From assembly GCA_015680685.1 (NCBI GenBank), contig MNCI01001443.1, positions 111,630 to 175,629 of the forward strand: DNA of 64,000 nucleotides, read 5' to 3'. Origin of the DNA: Gnetum montanum. Taxonomy: Eukaryota > Streptophyta > Gnetopsida > Gnetales > Gnetaceae. A program made the position numbers and the translations under genes. Below, piece by piece: positions 22,426 through 35,397 of the stretch (within the stretch, counting starts at the first letter, position 1; every line of letters starts with the position of its first letter). The notes beneath the pieces were generated by a model. The model saw only the letters and a program-made list of their open reading frames with translations, was not told the DNA's origin and made no database searches.

Positions 22426-24960
22426 AGGAAAATGTTCTTCTATTTTAGAGACAACTTAACCTATTATATAGCATTAAGGAAGTCTTTGTTTTTGGCTATT
22501 AATTTCTTTTTCTCATTTATTTTGACTTTCTCCATGCATCCCATGATGCAAAATTCATGTATTAGTAGTTGGGATTTTGCCTCTTTTCCCTTCCCTTGTG
22601 GCCTAGGATCCTCCCTTAGTTAACTAGCTGAAGTAGCATGAGCATTAGAGCTTATGAAAATGGATGAGATAGGAGTGGGCTTCAATAGGCCCACATGATT
22701 CCCTACCTTGGCTTGCTTGTTGTCTTTTACTTTAGGCTTTGACATAGAATTCTTATGTTGCTTACTTAGTTATTTCTTGTTGTTATTGGGCTATGAATAA
22801 GTTATTGCAATAGCCACTACGAAAGGGTGTTTTTCTATTGTAGTCACANTGAAGTTGAAGGACCCTTTTCATTTTAAGGAGAAACTTGAATCATGAATGG
22901 CTCCCATGTGGGTCTTGAGTTGTTGCTAACATTGAATACTACTATGATGTTTTGACTATTTTTGGCATTCAATGGGTCCTTATAGACCTACATGGACTGA
23001 GTTTGTGGCATAACCAACTTAGAGGTGTCAAGAATAAGCTCTCCATTATCTATCATCTTCTAAATGTAATCCTTTAGGATTAGGTAAAATTTGGTATTGT
23101 GACCTAGTAGCTAATGATAATGGTAGAATTGATCAAGTTTAAATTACTTTGATATGGGTGGGTCATCCTTGGTTAAGAAAGTAGGGTTCTTTGTGATCTC
23201 ACATAACCAATCATGCCTTTTATAGGAATTATTTTTCATTTTTTTGTACTGATCTACCCACTCTTAAGCAACTGATCAAGGAGTTTAGATGGTTTTAGGG
23301 GTAACCTACTATACTTGACTAATCTTTCCTCTCAAAATTAGACCTGGTGTTGCTTGATGTAGAGGCCATAGATGTCAATGGTTGGTTACTTACAACGAGA
23401 ACTTTGGATTGGCTTTTTTAGGCCCCTAGGTAGTTTTGTTGTCTTTGGCCACAGTGGTGATGGTTGCATGGTTTGCCTCCCTTTCTCCCTGTCCTTCCAT
23501 GTGTGTTGGTTTCTGTACACCATGTAGGTGGGATCATGGTTGGTCTCAATAGCATCTTATATATTCTTGGTCTATGAGAAGGCTTCACTAAGTGATCATG
23601 GATCTAGAAAATAGAGTATAGGCTTGATAAAGTTTTTGACCACCTCCTTGAAGATTACTGAAAGATGGATCTTAGCTATGGGTTTGAGAATCTCATTTAG
23701 TATAGCATTCCACGTTTGAATGAACTTTTGAACTAGTTCAATGGGCCTTTGTTTGATTTTCATTAGTTGGTCCACAGTGGTATTTGGTTTCAAGTTGTAT
23801 TTGAAATAGTTCACAAATTGTAATATCAAGTCTTCAAGTGAGGATATATATCTTCGAGGCAATGCATGCTATTGATCTAAGGTCTTCCTAGTAAGAGACA
23901 TAGGGAAGATTATCATTATAGTATGGGGCCAAGCATGTACCAATAGGCACCTAAACTAAAAGATGATAAGGCAAGCATTGGGATCACCCTCGTCATTGCA
24001 CTTGGTAAATTGGGATATGGGGATGCTTAGGGAAAGAGTCATGTGTGGGACAATAGGACTAATAGGATCATCCTAATAGAAATCCATGATTTTTACTATC
24101 TATGTAGTTGATGTTGTAACCTTACATAATTCTTCTATAAGGTCTTGGATCATTTGAAAGGCCTGATCCAAGACTTGAGGCATTCTCATGGATTGTGGTA
24201 TTTGTGCATAGGGTTACAGTGTAAATTGGGAGGCTTGTGGCCTTGCGATGGGCTATGACATGGAGGAAGAGGTTGGGTAATCATTGTTATAGGGGGGTTG
24301 AGCAATGTAAAGGAGGTTTGTGCTGGTACTTGTGGGATGAAGGAGATGAATGATGCATGTGATCCTTAGCTCACTAAGGATCCCATTATGGGAACAACTA
24401 GAATAGAGAATGGATGAGTGAGATGAAGACCATAGGTGGTGGTTGTGAAGATCAAGGCTACATGGAAAAAGGCATATAGGAGAAAAGAGGAGTTAATTGG
24501 GGCACAAATTATGATTGGTGGGTTTCTATGATGGGTGTTGGTCTAAACATGGTAGGGTAAATAGAGACAAAGGTTGAGGAACTTTTCCTATGGAAGAGTT
24601 AGGAGAGGTCGAAGTAGGTGTGATGGCTTGGGAAGCCGATTGTTGGAAGAGGCTCCCTAGGAAGTTGTGAAGTTTGGATTCATCGTTGAATTCATCATAC
24701 TATTCATGATGATCTCTTGAGCTTGACTCCATGCTTGGATCATCCACCTCAATCAATTAAGATAGGATGCAAGTATGAGTATCATTTAGTGAAATTTTCT
24801 CATATGGAAAAAGAATCTACTCCATCATGTTACAATGGATTAGCTCATACTCATGTTTAGATTTAGTTTTTGCACATGGAATGAGCAAGATAGCTTGGAA
24901 TTGGTGTAAATAAAATTAAATTAATTTTCATCTATTATGGTAAAGTTTGGGCATCAACCC
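22426..24960 (-). pseudogene. Gag polyprotein remnant (E2)
   Basis: The N-terminal part (about 24960-24650) is poorly preserved, without a clear start. A Pro/Ser-rich linker follows. The core lies at about 24090-23590 ('MDFYQDDPISP', 'ALPRRYISSLEDLILQFV', 'ELVQKFIQTWNAIL'), matching E1, E3 and E5. The nucleocapsid-like region near 23110 ('YHYH..LGHNTKF') has lost its cysteines. Many stops. One base near 22849 is N. Confidence 0.75.
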
Positions 24961-25801
24961 CTCTATTTGAGAAATTTCCTACACTCAACCACCATTGCAT
25001 ATTTTGAGTCATAGGCCCTCATTACATCTTGGTTAGATTCCATGTCTATCAAGTTGATGGATAAAACTATTGATTTTATGAAATACATTGACAATGATTT
25101 TAATTTTGGTTTAATTTTTTAAATTAATTAAAAAAAATTCTAGTAGATGGAATTGTTGAAGGTGTAAATGGTTGTGGCTAAAAAATGCTTGAAATTGCAA
25201 TTGCAAGTGTAGTGTAGGTTGTAGTGGTAGTGGTGTGTAGTGCACTTAGAAAAATATGGCAATTTTAATTTTTGGCAAAAAGAAAAAAGAAAAAAACCAC
25301 ACTAGGTTTACTAGGAAGGACTATGCTAGATGGTGGATTATAAATGATTACCTTGCCTAGTAATACTACACTGGGAATAGCCCCCTGTTATAAAAGTGCA
25401 TAGGTTTTGGAAGGGTAAATGTGAAATGTGGATTTTTCCAAAAGCTACGCTAGAGTCTTAGGAAGAACCACACTAGCTTTGGTCATAAATTTTTACATCG
25501 GGAGGTTTGGTTATTATAGCAGAAGTATCCTCATCTTTGAAACATGTAAAGGTAGGTTTTGGTAAGGAAAAGTAACAGGTTTTCCTAGAAACCACACTGG
25601 CTTTGGAAAATCTAACAATTGTTGTGAAACTTTTGGAAACACCCAAATCACTTGTAATTAATATGTTGAATATTAATTTTAGAAAAATGAGCAGTAGTGT
25701 TGGCTTTTACTGATATATTTTTAAAATTCTTTCAAATGTTTATGATTACAAAAAATTGATTTCAAAAGGACAAATTAGATCTGATGAAGAACTTGAAAGG
25801 A
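24961..25801 (-). other. 5' leader of E2, no gene
   Basis: Non-coding DNA between gag and primer-binding site. It contains several variants of AACTACACTGG/CCACACTGGCTTTGG. The leader repeat of E1 is not recognisable here. Confidence 0.5.
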
Positions 25802-25819
25802 GGCCTCCTTCTAGTGCCA
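25802..25819 (-). promoter_or_regulatory. Primer-binding site (E2)
   Basis: TGGCACTAGAAGGAGGCC on the minus strand, 5 nt (GTTTT) after the LTR end. It begins with the TGG expected from pairing with tRNA CCA. Confidence 0.7.
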
Positions 25820-25824
25820 AAAAC

Positions 25825-27128
25825 TATTGAACTAGAAAAAATTAATTGCTAGAAGACCAAAAGTTCCTAGTAAAAATAGTTTAACCTTGGATCCTAAGGA
25901 TCTCTAAGAAAGAAAATCCAATGTACCATGGAAAATCTTATCGATCATCCATGAACTTGGAAAGTGTAAACAGGTGTAAAAAATTCAAATGAAAATGTAG
26001 ATTTGGTTTAAGACAATGCATAAAAATGAATCATGAATAAACTTACATAATAAACAAACTATAAAATTTATTATTATAATGAAATATTGAAAGTATAAAA
26101 GTTTAGAGTTGTACAAATTATCTTTCCAAATGTACAAGGAGTTGTAGAGATGAAGCTTGAATCTTGTTGAAGCATTCTGTGATTAGCTCCATGATCCAAG
26201 TACTTCACAACTTTGATTTACAAAACTCTTTGCTAGTTCTTAGCTTTGATCTGCAATGTTGATGATGACAATGGTAGAAACTATGCTTGACTTTTTGGAG
26301 TCATGGAACTACACTGAGAGTCTCCAATGCCTAGGTAGTTGCCAGTTTACTCTAAAAAAATATTCAAAATCCTTAATGGTTCAAGTACTAAAGGTTGCAA
26401 AGGTTGTGAGAATTGTGTAACCCAAGAACCTATTCGATGTATTCAATTTTTTTTATAGGTTATATGTTTGCTAGTTTTGGGCTATAAATTTTTGTCATGA
26501 TTACTAACATACTAATGTAATTTGTAGGTGTAGCAGACCATCATTTCCAATGTAGTTTTCTATTTCTAGTAAGTTTTTATGTACCCAAGCCATCAAAACA
26601 AGCTAAGCATCATAAATAGTAAATGGTATTTGGCAACTACGCTAGCTTCACCAAACTACACTGTCCTTGGAAAACTACATTGGCCTCATGGGACTATACT
26701 AGAATTGTGGTAAGTACATTGACCTTGTGGCATCCATGCTGTCTTTGTGGAACCATGTTGGGAGTTATGGAAATTACATTGGCCATTGTTGGGAAAATGA
26801 AGATCTAACAATTTCAATGCTAGGTGTAGGTGGTTCTAGTGTAGTTTTGGCTATGGCCAACATAAAACCATGAAAACACCAAATTTGGTAATTCCCAAGG
26901 AATTTTTAGCCTTACCAAGCCTAAATAAAAACATGGCATAACGTTTTCCACCTTGTAAGTGTGGTTACAACTTATGAGGCATTTTTCAACCCCAAAACTT
27001 CTAATGATGGGAGATTGCAGCTCGTGGACTACAAACCTCACATTTTACAATAAAATTCTAGCCTTAGGTTTAATGGTGAAAGTTACAATGTTAAAATTTG
27101 CAACATGGATTTTCTTGGTGGTGTTTCA
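25825..27128 (-). repeat. 5' LTR of E2 (about 1.3 kb)
   Basis: Starts on the minus strand with TGAAACACCACCAAG (same start as E5, E3 and E1) and ends TTCAATA before the primer-binding site. Its first 100 bases resemble the E3 LTR. A TATAAAA box candidate lies at 26457-26451. The U3 part holds repeated 'AACTACACTGG / CCATGTTGG'-type motifs (26640-26800). Confidence 0.7.
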
Positions 27129-27609
27129 TTGACATCAACCTTGAGTTCAAAATTAGCTAGAAGATCTAGTGGAACCAAGATGGGCTACACCTCAATAGTT
27201 ATATCACCTACATGCACAACATAAGCATGTGTCACTTATTAGTCAATTAGTTAGAAGCATATCGGGTACACCATATGAAACCATATAAATGGCATGACCA
27301 ACACAACACACAAAAGCAATGATCACAACATACACATACAACTATAACAGAAAACGTTCTCCTAGAATAACTAAGACACATTCCTACTTTAACATATCTA
27401 GCCCTAAGCCTTGTTCTTGAAGAAAAGGGTGGTGGCCTAATCATCAAAGCTAAAGCTCCTACGTAAGTTAACATATCATTGTGATGAAGTACAAAAAGAA
27501 ATCAAGGCTAATGTAGTTAATTAATGATGATTATGATAGCATAGAACCCATGAGTATTTCCATTCTAGCCTTCATGCTAAAGGAAAATAGCCTTCTATTG
27601 ACCAACAAG

Positions 27610-28019
27610 GCATGTTTTTCTACACTTTGCTCTTAATTTTAGATAATACTAATTTGATTAGAACTTCTTATTATGATGAAAATGAAAGAAAAAACATTTA
27701 TTATTGTAAAAATGGTAACTTGATTTCAAGATTTACTCACATGCATGACTTTGGATGTATCATGATCCATTATTCATCATCTCTCTAATATTATCCCAAC
27801 ATTGTGAGTTCAAGGTGTGTTTTCTTATACTTTGCTTCTAATCTTACATAGTACTAATTGGATTAGAACTTCTGCTTATGGTAAAAATGAAAGAAAAAAA
27901 ATTTCTTATTGTAAAAATGGTAACTTGATTTCAAGATTTACTCAAATGCATGACTTTGGATGTATCATGATCCATTGTTCATCATCTTTCTAATATTATC
28001 CTAATACTATCGGTCCACT
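27610..28019. repeat. Tandem duplication of about 205 bp
   Basis: The block at 27610-27814 is repeated at 27815-28019. Both copies contain ATTGTAAAAATGGTAACTTG and CATGACTTTGGATGTATCAT at an offset of 204-205 bases, with few differences. Confidence 0.9.
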
Positions 28020-30009
28020 ATGTCAGTTATTTTTCATTACTTGCCTTTATGAAGAGTTATTTGCTTTTTAGGTATTTACACTAAATATTTCTTCCATCTA
28101 TATTTTTATTTTCATTTAGAAAGTTTATTTTCTATGAGTTATTACTCACTTAGTTAGAGCATGTGGTGCATATTTGGCTACTTACAAGTTTGATTTTAAG
28201 AGGTACACTAATACACATGCTACTTGGTGCCATAGTAAATGTAACACCCTTGTTCATATCCCTTAGATTGGAGAGAATTATGTTAGGTAACACCCCTAAT
28301 GAATGATTGGCCATGGCAAGGAACAAGAAAATAAATTAACTACATAGTGAAAGAAAGTACAAGGAACCTTACATGAAACCATGACCTAAGGACCAAGAGA
28401 AGAAACTAAAAAATGTAAGAAAAAAATGTATAAACATAAAAAATTACATAAAATTATAATAAACATAATTTTTAGAAGCTAAATCCAACTAGGAAAAGAA
28501 TATTATATACTACAAATTTGAATCTTAATAAATATATGTAAATGACACAATGATAAAGGTCTAATCCATACATGATCCATATATCCAAAAACTAGAAAAA
28601 GGAAATAATATCTAATTGTAATGCTAAAATTCTAAATACATAAATAGCCAAAGTTCAAAGCTCAAACTAGAAACATAGCATTATCAAACACACTAAGAAC
28701 AACTTAGTAACCATTCAAGATCTCCAATGTTCTTTCAATCCAATCAACCTATAAAAAATTGGTTGTTAGTATAAAATTAAGTGAGAAACCTTGGCACCAT
28801 CTCCAACTAAAGAATGAGCATATCTTAAGGAAGTTAGGAGGAGCATAAATAAATTGCAATACATGTTAGCTTAAAAACATGTACATAAGCATAAAAATGT
28901 ACAACTAGAAATCTAGCTATCAAATACAACCAAAACCAAGATTTATCAACTCCAATTATTACCACAAATAAGGAGCTAACATGCATCATACTATGTATCA
29001 AGTTGTTATGTGTACTTAATAATTTCCAAAACCAAAATATATACAAGACTTACTTCCAACATTTCCAGACATACTGATGCTAAAGGTATCTTTAAGACTT
29101 ACCTCTAATATTTTGAAGGCATTCAATAAAAAAAGAACCAATAAGTCATGAATTTATCCTCTTGCATAGGTTAGGACCTACAATGAAAGCCACACTAATG
29201 CATCTTATTGGGGCTTAGTCACCATACATCTATAAGGATCCCATCTTCAACCGACCACACAATCTCAATGATAGCTCTAACATACAAACAACCAAAACCA
29301 TACAAACATGACATCCAAACTAATAGTGGAGGGCAAGAACAAAACCAAAAGAATTCATCTCATCAAAGAGATTCAACAATCCAAGGGATCTTCATGAGAA
29401 TACCAGTCCAAGGAATGACATAACACCATCAAAGCCAAACCAAGTAAATGGAAATCCAACATCATAAGAAATTAAAAATAACATTCAAAGAGATCTCACA
29501 TATCTAAAAAAATTATCCAAGATGCAAATTAATCTAAGAGGAAACCTTAAATATAGCTTCCAAATAGACCAATTGAGCGACAACAATGGAAAGATCAGAG
29601 TCATCAATAATCATCAACCATAATTGGATTAATATTCAAACCATAAAATATCCACTTATCCAAAAAGGGGATATCAAAATTCAAAATCCCAATGAGAAGA
29701 TTAACAAAATTATGATAAGGATGAATGCAGAAAATAAATATTTGAAAGATGAAAAGGAAATGATAAGGGTCTAAGATGACCAATGCAAAAAAAAAAAAAA
29801 AAACCATAAATTAACAAAGCTTTAGACCAAGTAATACTCATTCAAGTAAAGGAAACATAAAAAATTTAAAGATACAAAAAATAACATAATCAATTTAACA
29901 TAGATGGAAGATTTAAAAAGGTTTTAGAAAGCTTGAAGAATAAGAAAACAATGTTTTTGACTAAGCTAGGGAAACAAACGTTAGAAGGAACAAGATTGTT
30001 GCAGCACTA

Positions 30010-30310
30010 GGTTCTTAGATGAGATGTCTATGGAAATCTAAATATGTATATTGTAGGTTCAAGGCATCTCTAGAAATACATATTTGATAAGGAAGGAGAT
30101 GTCTTTAGATTATAGGAGATGTCTTGAACTCTAGAGGACACATCTATGATGGAGAGGAGACATCTACATTGAAGATGGAATATCTCTATTAAGATGGTGA
30201 CATTCCTATAAAGATGTCTCTAAGGAAGAAGAGAAATCAAGAGGAGACATCTTATTTGAGAGTGATACATCTTCCTAGGAGCCTTTCCATGTGGAAGGTA
30301 TATCTTGTAG
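30010..30310. repeat. Cluster of GAGATGTCT / AGACATCTC half-palindromes
   Basis: About ten variants of GAGATGTCTC or its reverse complement at 15-40-bp spacing. The organisation resembles the U3 arrays of the LTRs here, so this could be part of an unrecognised LTR. Confidence 0.55.
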
Positions 30311-30690
30311 AGGCCAATAATGTCTCATTTGGGTAGAAAAAGATTGGAATTCAGTCAAGAATAAACAAAAATTATGGAAAAGGGAAAGGAAATCAAATAT
30401 AAAGATTTAACAACCTAATATTAAGAACTAAAGGGGAGCAAGAACAATCCAATGACAAAAATGGTGAGGAAAACATAAATGAATAAAAACACAAAGTTGG
30501 GAAATCTTATAATGTAAGGAATGATAGAACAATGACTCAATTAAATCCATTAACAAAATAGAGAAATTAAAACAATCCATGATAAAATATTAGAATCAAA
30601 AAAGGAAATAAAATATATGGATAGATTATCAAAAAGTATGAAAATCCAAAGACTTTAAACTATCCAACAAAAGAAACCAAACAACATTCT

Positions 30691-30710
30691 ATCTCTCTCT
30701 CTCTCTCCCC
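30691..30710. repeat. CT microsatellite
   Basis: Short (TC)n run followed by CCCC. A second simple repeat, (ATGT)n, lies at about 31595-31611, and a run of 17 A at about 29787-29803. Confidence 0.85.
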
Positions 30711-33431
30711 CTAAGAATCTAAGATCATACCAAATAAGATTACAATAGTACTAAACCTTGTGATAAAAAAACTCAATTTCATAAAATTTTTGATATAATT
30801 TCCATAAAACCCATGCTCAAAATAAATGAGAATAATCATAAAATTAATCATAAATTACACACACAAAAAACCTATTGAATCAACATTCCAAGAATTCAAA
30901 GAAATATCCATAAGCACACAAACAATATCATATTAATGTGAAATTCAATAATACAAAACACCTAATGAAAATGCAAAAACTTGAAAATCAAATGGAAAAG
31001 AAGAAAAGACTACTCACCTTGGAATCTACAATAAGAAATTACATGAGAGAAGAGAAAAATATAGTAAATATCTAATGGAAGCACAATCAATCTAAAATCC
31101 ACCAACACCTCCACTAGCTTCAATATCCCATATCACCTTTTCCAAATCTTTAAAGTGTATGGAATGAAAGAACCATAGAAGTTTTAATGAAGATTAATAA
31201 AAACCATGAAATGTAAGAAATAATCAATTACAAAAATAAACATTAAACTAAAATAATATTTCCATCAATTTTTTTCTCCTCAAATATAACTTTCTCTCCT
31301 CTCATGTAGCATTCATACATACTAAAATAATTAATAAAGAAAATACCATACAAAATAATTCCTAGAAATATCATAATAATATTCTTATAATAAAATAGAA
31401 CTAATCTAATTAAATATAATATAAGCAACTATCACATCACATAACACACAAGAACATAAAATATACACTAGAAAAAATAAATAAATCATAGATCACATGC
31501 TATGCTATGTCATGCTTCCAACCAAACTTCTCATGAATCCTACCACACTCAATAAGAAGATTATCATACATTTGGTGAATAGTAATTTTATATTATGTAT
31601 GTATGTATGTAAAAAAAACATATAAATACCAAAAGATACACAATAATGTTAATACACCCATGCATCTCAAAGATCATCATCATGAAACATAAAATGCAAA
31701 ACCATAAAATATACTAAACTGATAATATGCATAATACGCACCTAAACATAGGCATCATAATCTCAATAAGGATTATATGTATCAAGAATACCAAAAGTAA
31801 ATGTTTTTGTAGTAAAAATATACATTCAAGAGGTGGGATAGTGTAGTGGGATGTGTTAAGGCAGCTATTGGAATGTGAAATAACTATAATATAGGTACAC
31901 CCCATGATATATAGTTCAATTACAACTTATGACTCAAAATTGCCCACTAGAATATATTAAACATAAAAAATTAGAGTTCAAAAGTAAAGGAGCACTTCAG
32001 AGAGGAGAGACTTCAAAATAATAAAAATAAAAGATCCAACAGTTTTGAATATGCCTTTCCAAGTTTTTATCCTTACAACCATAGTATGTCATCATCAAAT
32101 TCTTCATCTACCTTAGCAATTATCCTATCATATATGTGATCAAGATGATGATTTAGGTGAGTTTTATTAAAACTATGATATGAAACCATTTTTGAAAGAT
32201 TTATTATCTTATTTAACCATCATCAAATCATTTAAGATGTCAATCTCATGGTTTATCTATGTTAGACAACAGTCCAACTCTTTCTCTAATACATTTTTAG
32301 TGAAATTTTTCTTATTTTATATTATCTATTACTTGTTTGAGCATTCACATTTCTACCACATTGATTTGTTACTTATGAACATTCTTTCTAACTAAAATTC
32401 AATACGAGACATGATAGTAGGCTTCACCATGGTAGTTGTTCTCTTTGCAACTTATAGTGGTCTCATTAGCTATGGACAATGGGATTATATCATATAGAAC
32501 ACTATTCAATCCAATTGTAAGGTTTATTACATATTATACAATGAAAAACTTATGTTACTATGGTAGAGAATAGAGAAAATATTTATAGTTTTATATTTTA
32601 TAATTTTATGTGTTTTATGAATATAAGAATAAAATAATAATAAACATACATGTATTGTAATCCCTCATGGGAACATGTGCAATGCTCACGATCATTCATG
32701 CATGTTGCAATCCCTTATGGAATAGGTACAACACCACACACAGAAAGTGATGAATGGTTCTTAGTCACAACCTTGATAGCCCAACATCATGTTATACACT
32801 TGTGATCTTCTTGGATAATAATGAATCATTGTACCTCAATGAAACATAAATTAAATAAATATTTTTAATGTCTTAATATTTAAGGCATTAATAGTAGAAT
32901 AAAGAGAAAACCATGAGCTTTTATTCACTACACAAACACTAGACTTCACATTGATCAAACTGTTCTAGGCTACATAAGCAAGGTAGTACTCAGACAAAGT
33001 CTAGTTACACTTCTGAAGTAACAACTAAAAATATATACATAAGATAGGAAGAAAATCGACTTACTTAAGGAAGGAAGAGCTCTTCATAGAAACTGGACAT
33101 CAAAAACCAAATAAAATATCTAGGTTATGAATTATTTTTGTGTTAGAGCTCATCACAAGTATTTATAGTTTTCGTGAGATAATGGTAGAGGTTTGTTAGT
33201 ACCCAAGCATTAAAAGAGATCTATCAATCTAGCCTAGGTCAACCTAAGTCACATTATAGGTAAAATGGGCTAAACCAAGCTTGGAAGGGGGTGTTTCAAC
33301 ACTATTGCATTAATGTAGGATAGTCAATGCACCATCTTCTTCCAACCACTATTTGTAGATGTAATTTGAGACATAGAGGAACATGTCGACAAGGGCCTAA
33401 GTTGCTTGAATAAAGCTAAAAACATCCTAAG

Positions 33432-34579
33432 TGAAACACCATATGAAAAATTCATGTTACAAAAGAAAGGTTATAGCCAAAAATTTTATTGTAATTTGGT
33501 GGAGATGTGAAGGAAGAAACAATTATCTTACTTTCACACCAAATATCCCACCATATGGTCTTATGTTGGTAGAATTTTATGCAATTTTCAATGAAAAAAA
33601 ATGAGATTTGCAGCCCACATATTGAAAATTCCATTTTTTCTAGTGTGTGGGAGCAAAAAATTCTTCACAAGTTATAAAAATTTAACTTTTTTGCCTCACA
33701 TGCTACACATTGCAGCTCTACACATTGTGGTAGCATGTGGAATTTGGTCCTTGAATTCATATGCTATACATGTTAGTCCCACACATTGTGGTAGCATGTG
33801 GAATTTGGGCCTTGAATTCATATGCTATACATGTTAGTCCCACACATTGTGGTAGCATGTGGGATAATTTTTAACACTTGGGTTTTGAAAACACACATTG
33901 CAATTTGGCCTAGGAATAACTTGTAATACTCCAAAACTAACATGAATACTAGCATAGTATATTTCTAGCCTATTTAAGCTAGATTTAACATCAATTTCAA
34001 GACTTTTAGGTAGATCAAATTTTTTAGTAGAAATAATAAAGCATTGTAGTAGATTTTCATAGCCTTTTATAGCCTTTGTAGTGTAGATTCATGAGTGCAG
34101 AGTGAATTTGCAATGACATTTATTATGTAGATCAAATGGAAGACTAATGTAGATCCTTTGTAGAACACACCCTACAATCTGCACCACATTACAAAAGATA
34201 TTTTATCTTCTTAGGCTTTTCAAAGCCTTCATCTGTACCTTCTTAATTATTAATTTTGAATAATATTTACTTATAGTATTAAATATGAAGTTTTTAGTTT
34301 TCTTCTGTTTTCCATATTTTCTTGCATATTTCTTGCACTTTATTATCTATTCTTTAGTTCTACACTAAAACCTTGTTTCTCATACATTGTAGTTTAGTTT
34401 CTTAGTATTTTTTGTTTACCTTTATTTAACCATCAGGTAACAGATGTTTTGAGTCCATAAGTGATTGCCTAGCCTATTTAAGATTTTCTAAGACCCTTTT
34501 GAGGCCTATGGATGTTGATGTAAAACTATTTCACATGATATTTTTTAGTTTTCTAGCATTGAAGTTTTCCATTGTTATA
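33432..34579 (+). repeat. 5' LTR of E3 (about 1.15 kb)
   Basis: Starts TGAAACACC and ends ATTGTTATA, 5 nt before the primer-binding site. The first 100 bases parallel the E2 LTR start. The U3 part contains 61-bp tandem repeats (33721-33860) and further CACATTG / CATGTGG inverted motifs. Confidence 0.7.
33721..33860. repeat. 61-bp tandem repeat in E3 U3
   Basis: CACATTGTGGTAGCATGTGG begins at 33721, 33782 and 33843. The two full units differ by a single visible base. The near identity contrasts with the age of the element and suggests later local duplication. Confidence 0.95.
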
Positions 34580-34584
34580 GTTTG

Positions 34585-34602
34585 TGGTGCTATAAGGAGG
34601 GT
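34585..34602 (+). promoter_or_regulatory. Primer-binding site (E3)
   Basis: TGGTGCTATAAGGAGGGT, 5 nt after the LTR, in the same register as in E1, E2 and E5. Confidence 0.7.
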
Positions 34603-35397
34603 CTCCACCTAACTTCTTAGTCCAAAACCCATTTGTAGTTTTTCATCCTAATTCTACCTTAGCTTATTAGTGTGTTTAATACACCAAAATTTATTTTGGG
34701 TTTTTCCAAAACCCCAATGTGAAGCATTATAACTAGCTTTATTGTTGAAAAATTATATCCCTCTTTTGCAGTTGTAGTATGTAATGCTACACATGTTTCC
34801 TACACTTCATAATTAAAAAATAGAAAAAATTAAATTTTGCACTTATAGTGCATAGCATTGTCATAATTCTCTACACTACCTTTGTAGTTGTAGTACATAC
34901 TACTATCTCTATTTCTATTGTTTGTAGTTTGTAGTTTTTCACAATTTTCCTTTCATACGCTAAAGCCAATTTTCATATGCCCAAATACACTAGAAGAACT
35001 TAAAAAAATTTAAAAAATTCATTTTTATAGTTGCAATGTATATTTTTCTATCCTGTTTTATTAATTACATTTTAAAACCAATTTATCCCATATAGTATAG
35101 CTTTATAGGTTACAACCTTTTACACGTTGTAACTTTACAAGCTATAACCTTTCCATATGTTATAGCTTCAAAGGCTACAACCTCTTCTACATGCTATAGC
35201 TCCACACTTTATAGCTCCACAAGCTATAGTCTCATATGCTACACCCTTCCACACACTTTAAGTTGTACATGCTACAAGTTTGTAGCTTTTGTATAACATC
35301 AAAAAATCACAAAAGCCTTTATCATCTTAACTAATTAATAAATCTACTATTCTTTATGCCTTTTGTCTCTAATATCCTATCCCACCATATCATTGCT
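34603..35397 (+). other. 5' leader of E3 with short tandem repeats
   Basis: Non-coding. From about 35095 to 35290 it is built of variants of GCTATAACCTTTCCACATGT / TACAAGCTATAGC, roughly 28-35 bp apart. No open frame with similarity. Confidence 0.55.

Larger units (their letters stand above)
9766..27128 (-). mobile_element. E2: near full-length Ty3/gypsy (Tat/Ogre-like) element, 3' LTR not assigned
   Basis: On the minus strand: 5' LTR (25825-27128), primer-binding site, leader, gag, protease, then the antisense gene on the plus strand (16954-20733), a long non-coding part with a palindrome array, then RT, RNase H and integrase (12981-9784). This order matches E5. The 3' LTR is either replaced by or continuous with the E1 LTR that starts 18 bp further on. 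It is more decayed than E1, with many stops and an integrase deletion. Confidence 0.75.
27129..33431. other. 6.3-kb spacer between divergent E2 and E3, no recognised gene
   Basis: AT-rich DNA bounded on both sides by the outer LTR ends (TGAAACACC) of oppositely oriented elements. I find no gag, pol, host exon or RNA gene in it. Short open frames here are low-complexity and unsupported. A TGTAACACCC at 28246 resembles the start of some plant LTRs, but no partner end was found. It may be the older target DNA or an unrelated decayed transposon. Confidence 0.5.

Noticed and set aside
28246-28256. TGTAACACCC as the start of a complete LTR element
   Set aside because: No matching end, primer-binding site, polypurine tract or coding remnant found; kept only as a note on the spacer.
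30691-31612. CRISPR-like or regularly spaced repeats in the spacer
   Set aside because: Only microsatellites and irregular palindromes; no direct repeats with unique spacers, and the DNA is eukaryotic.
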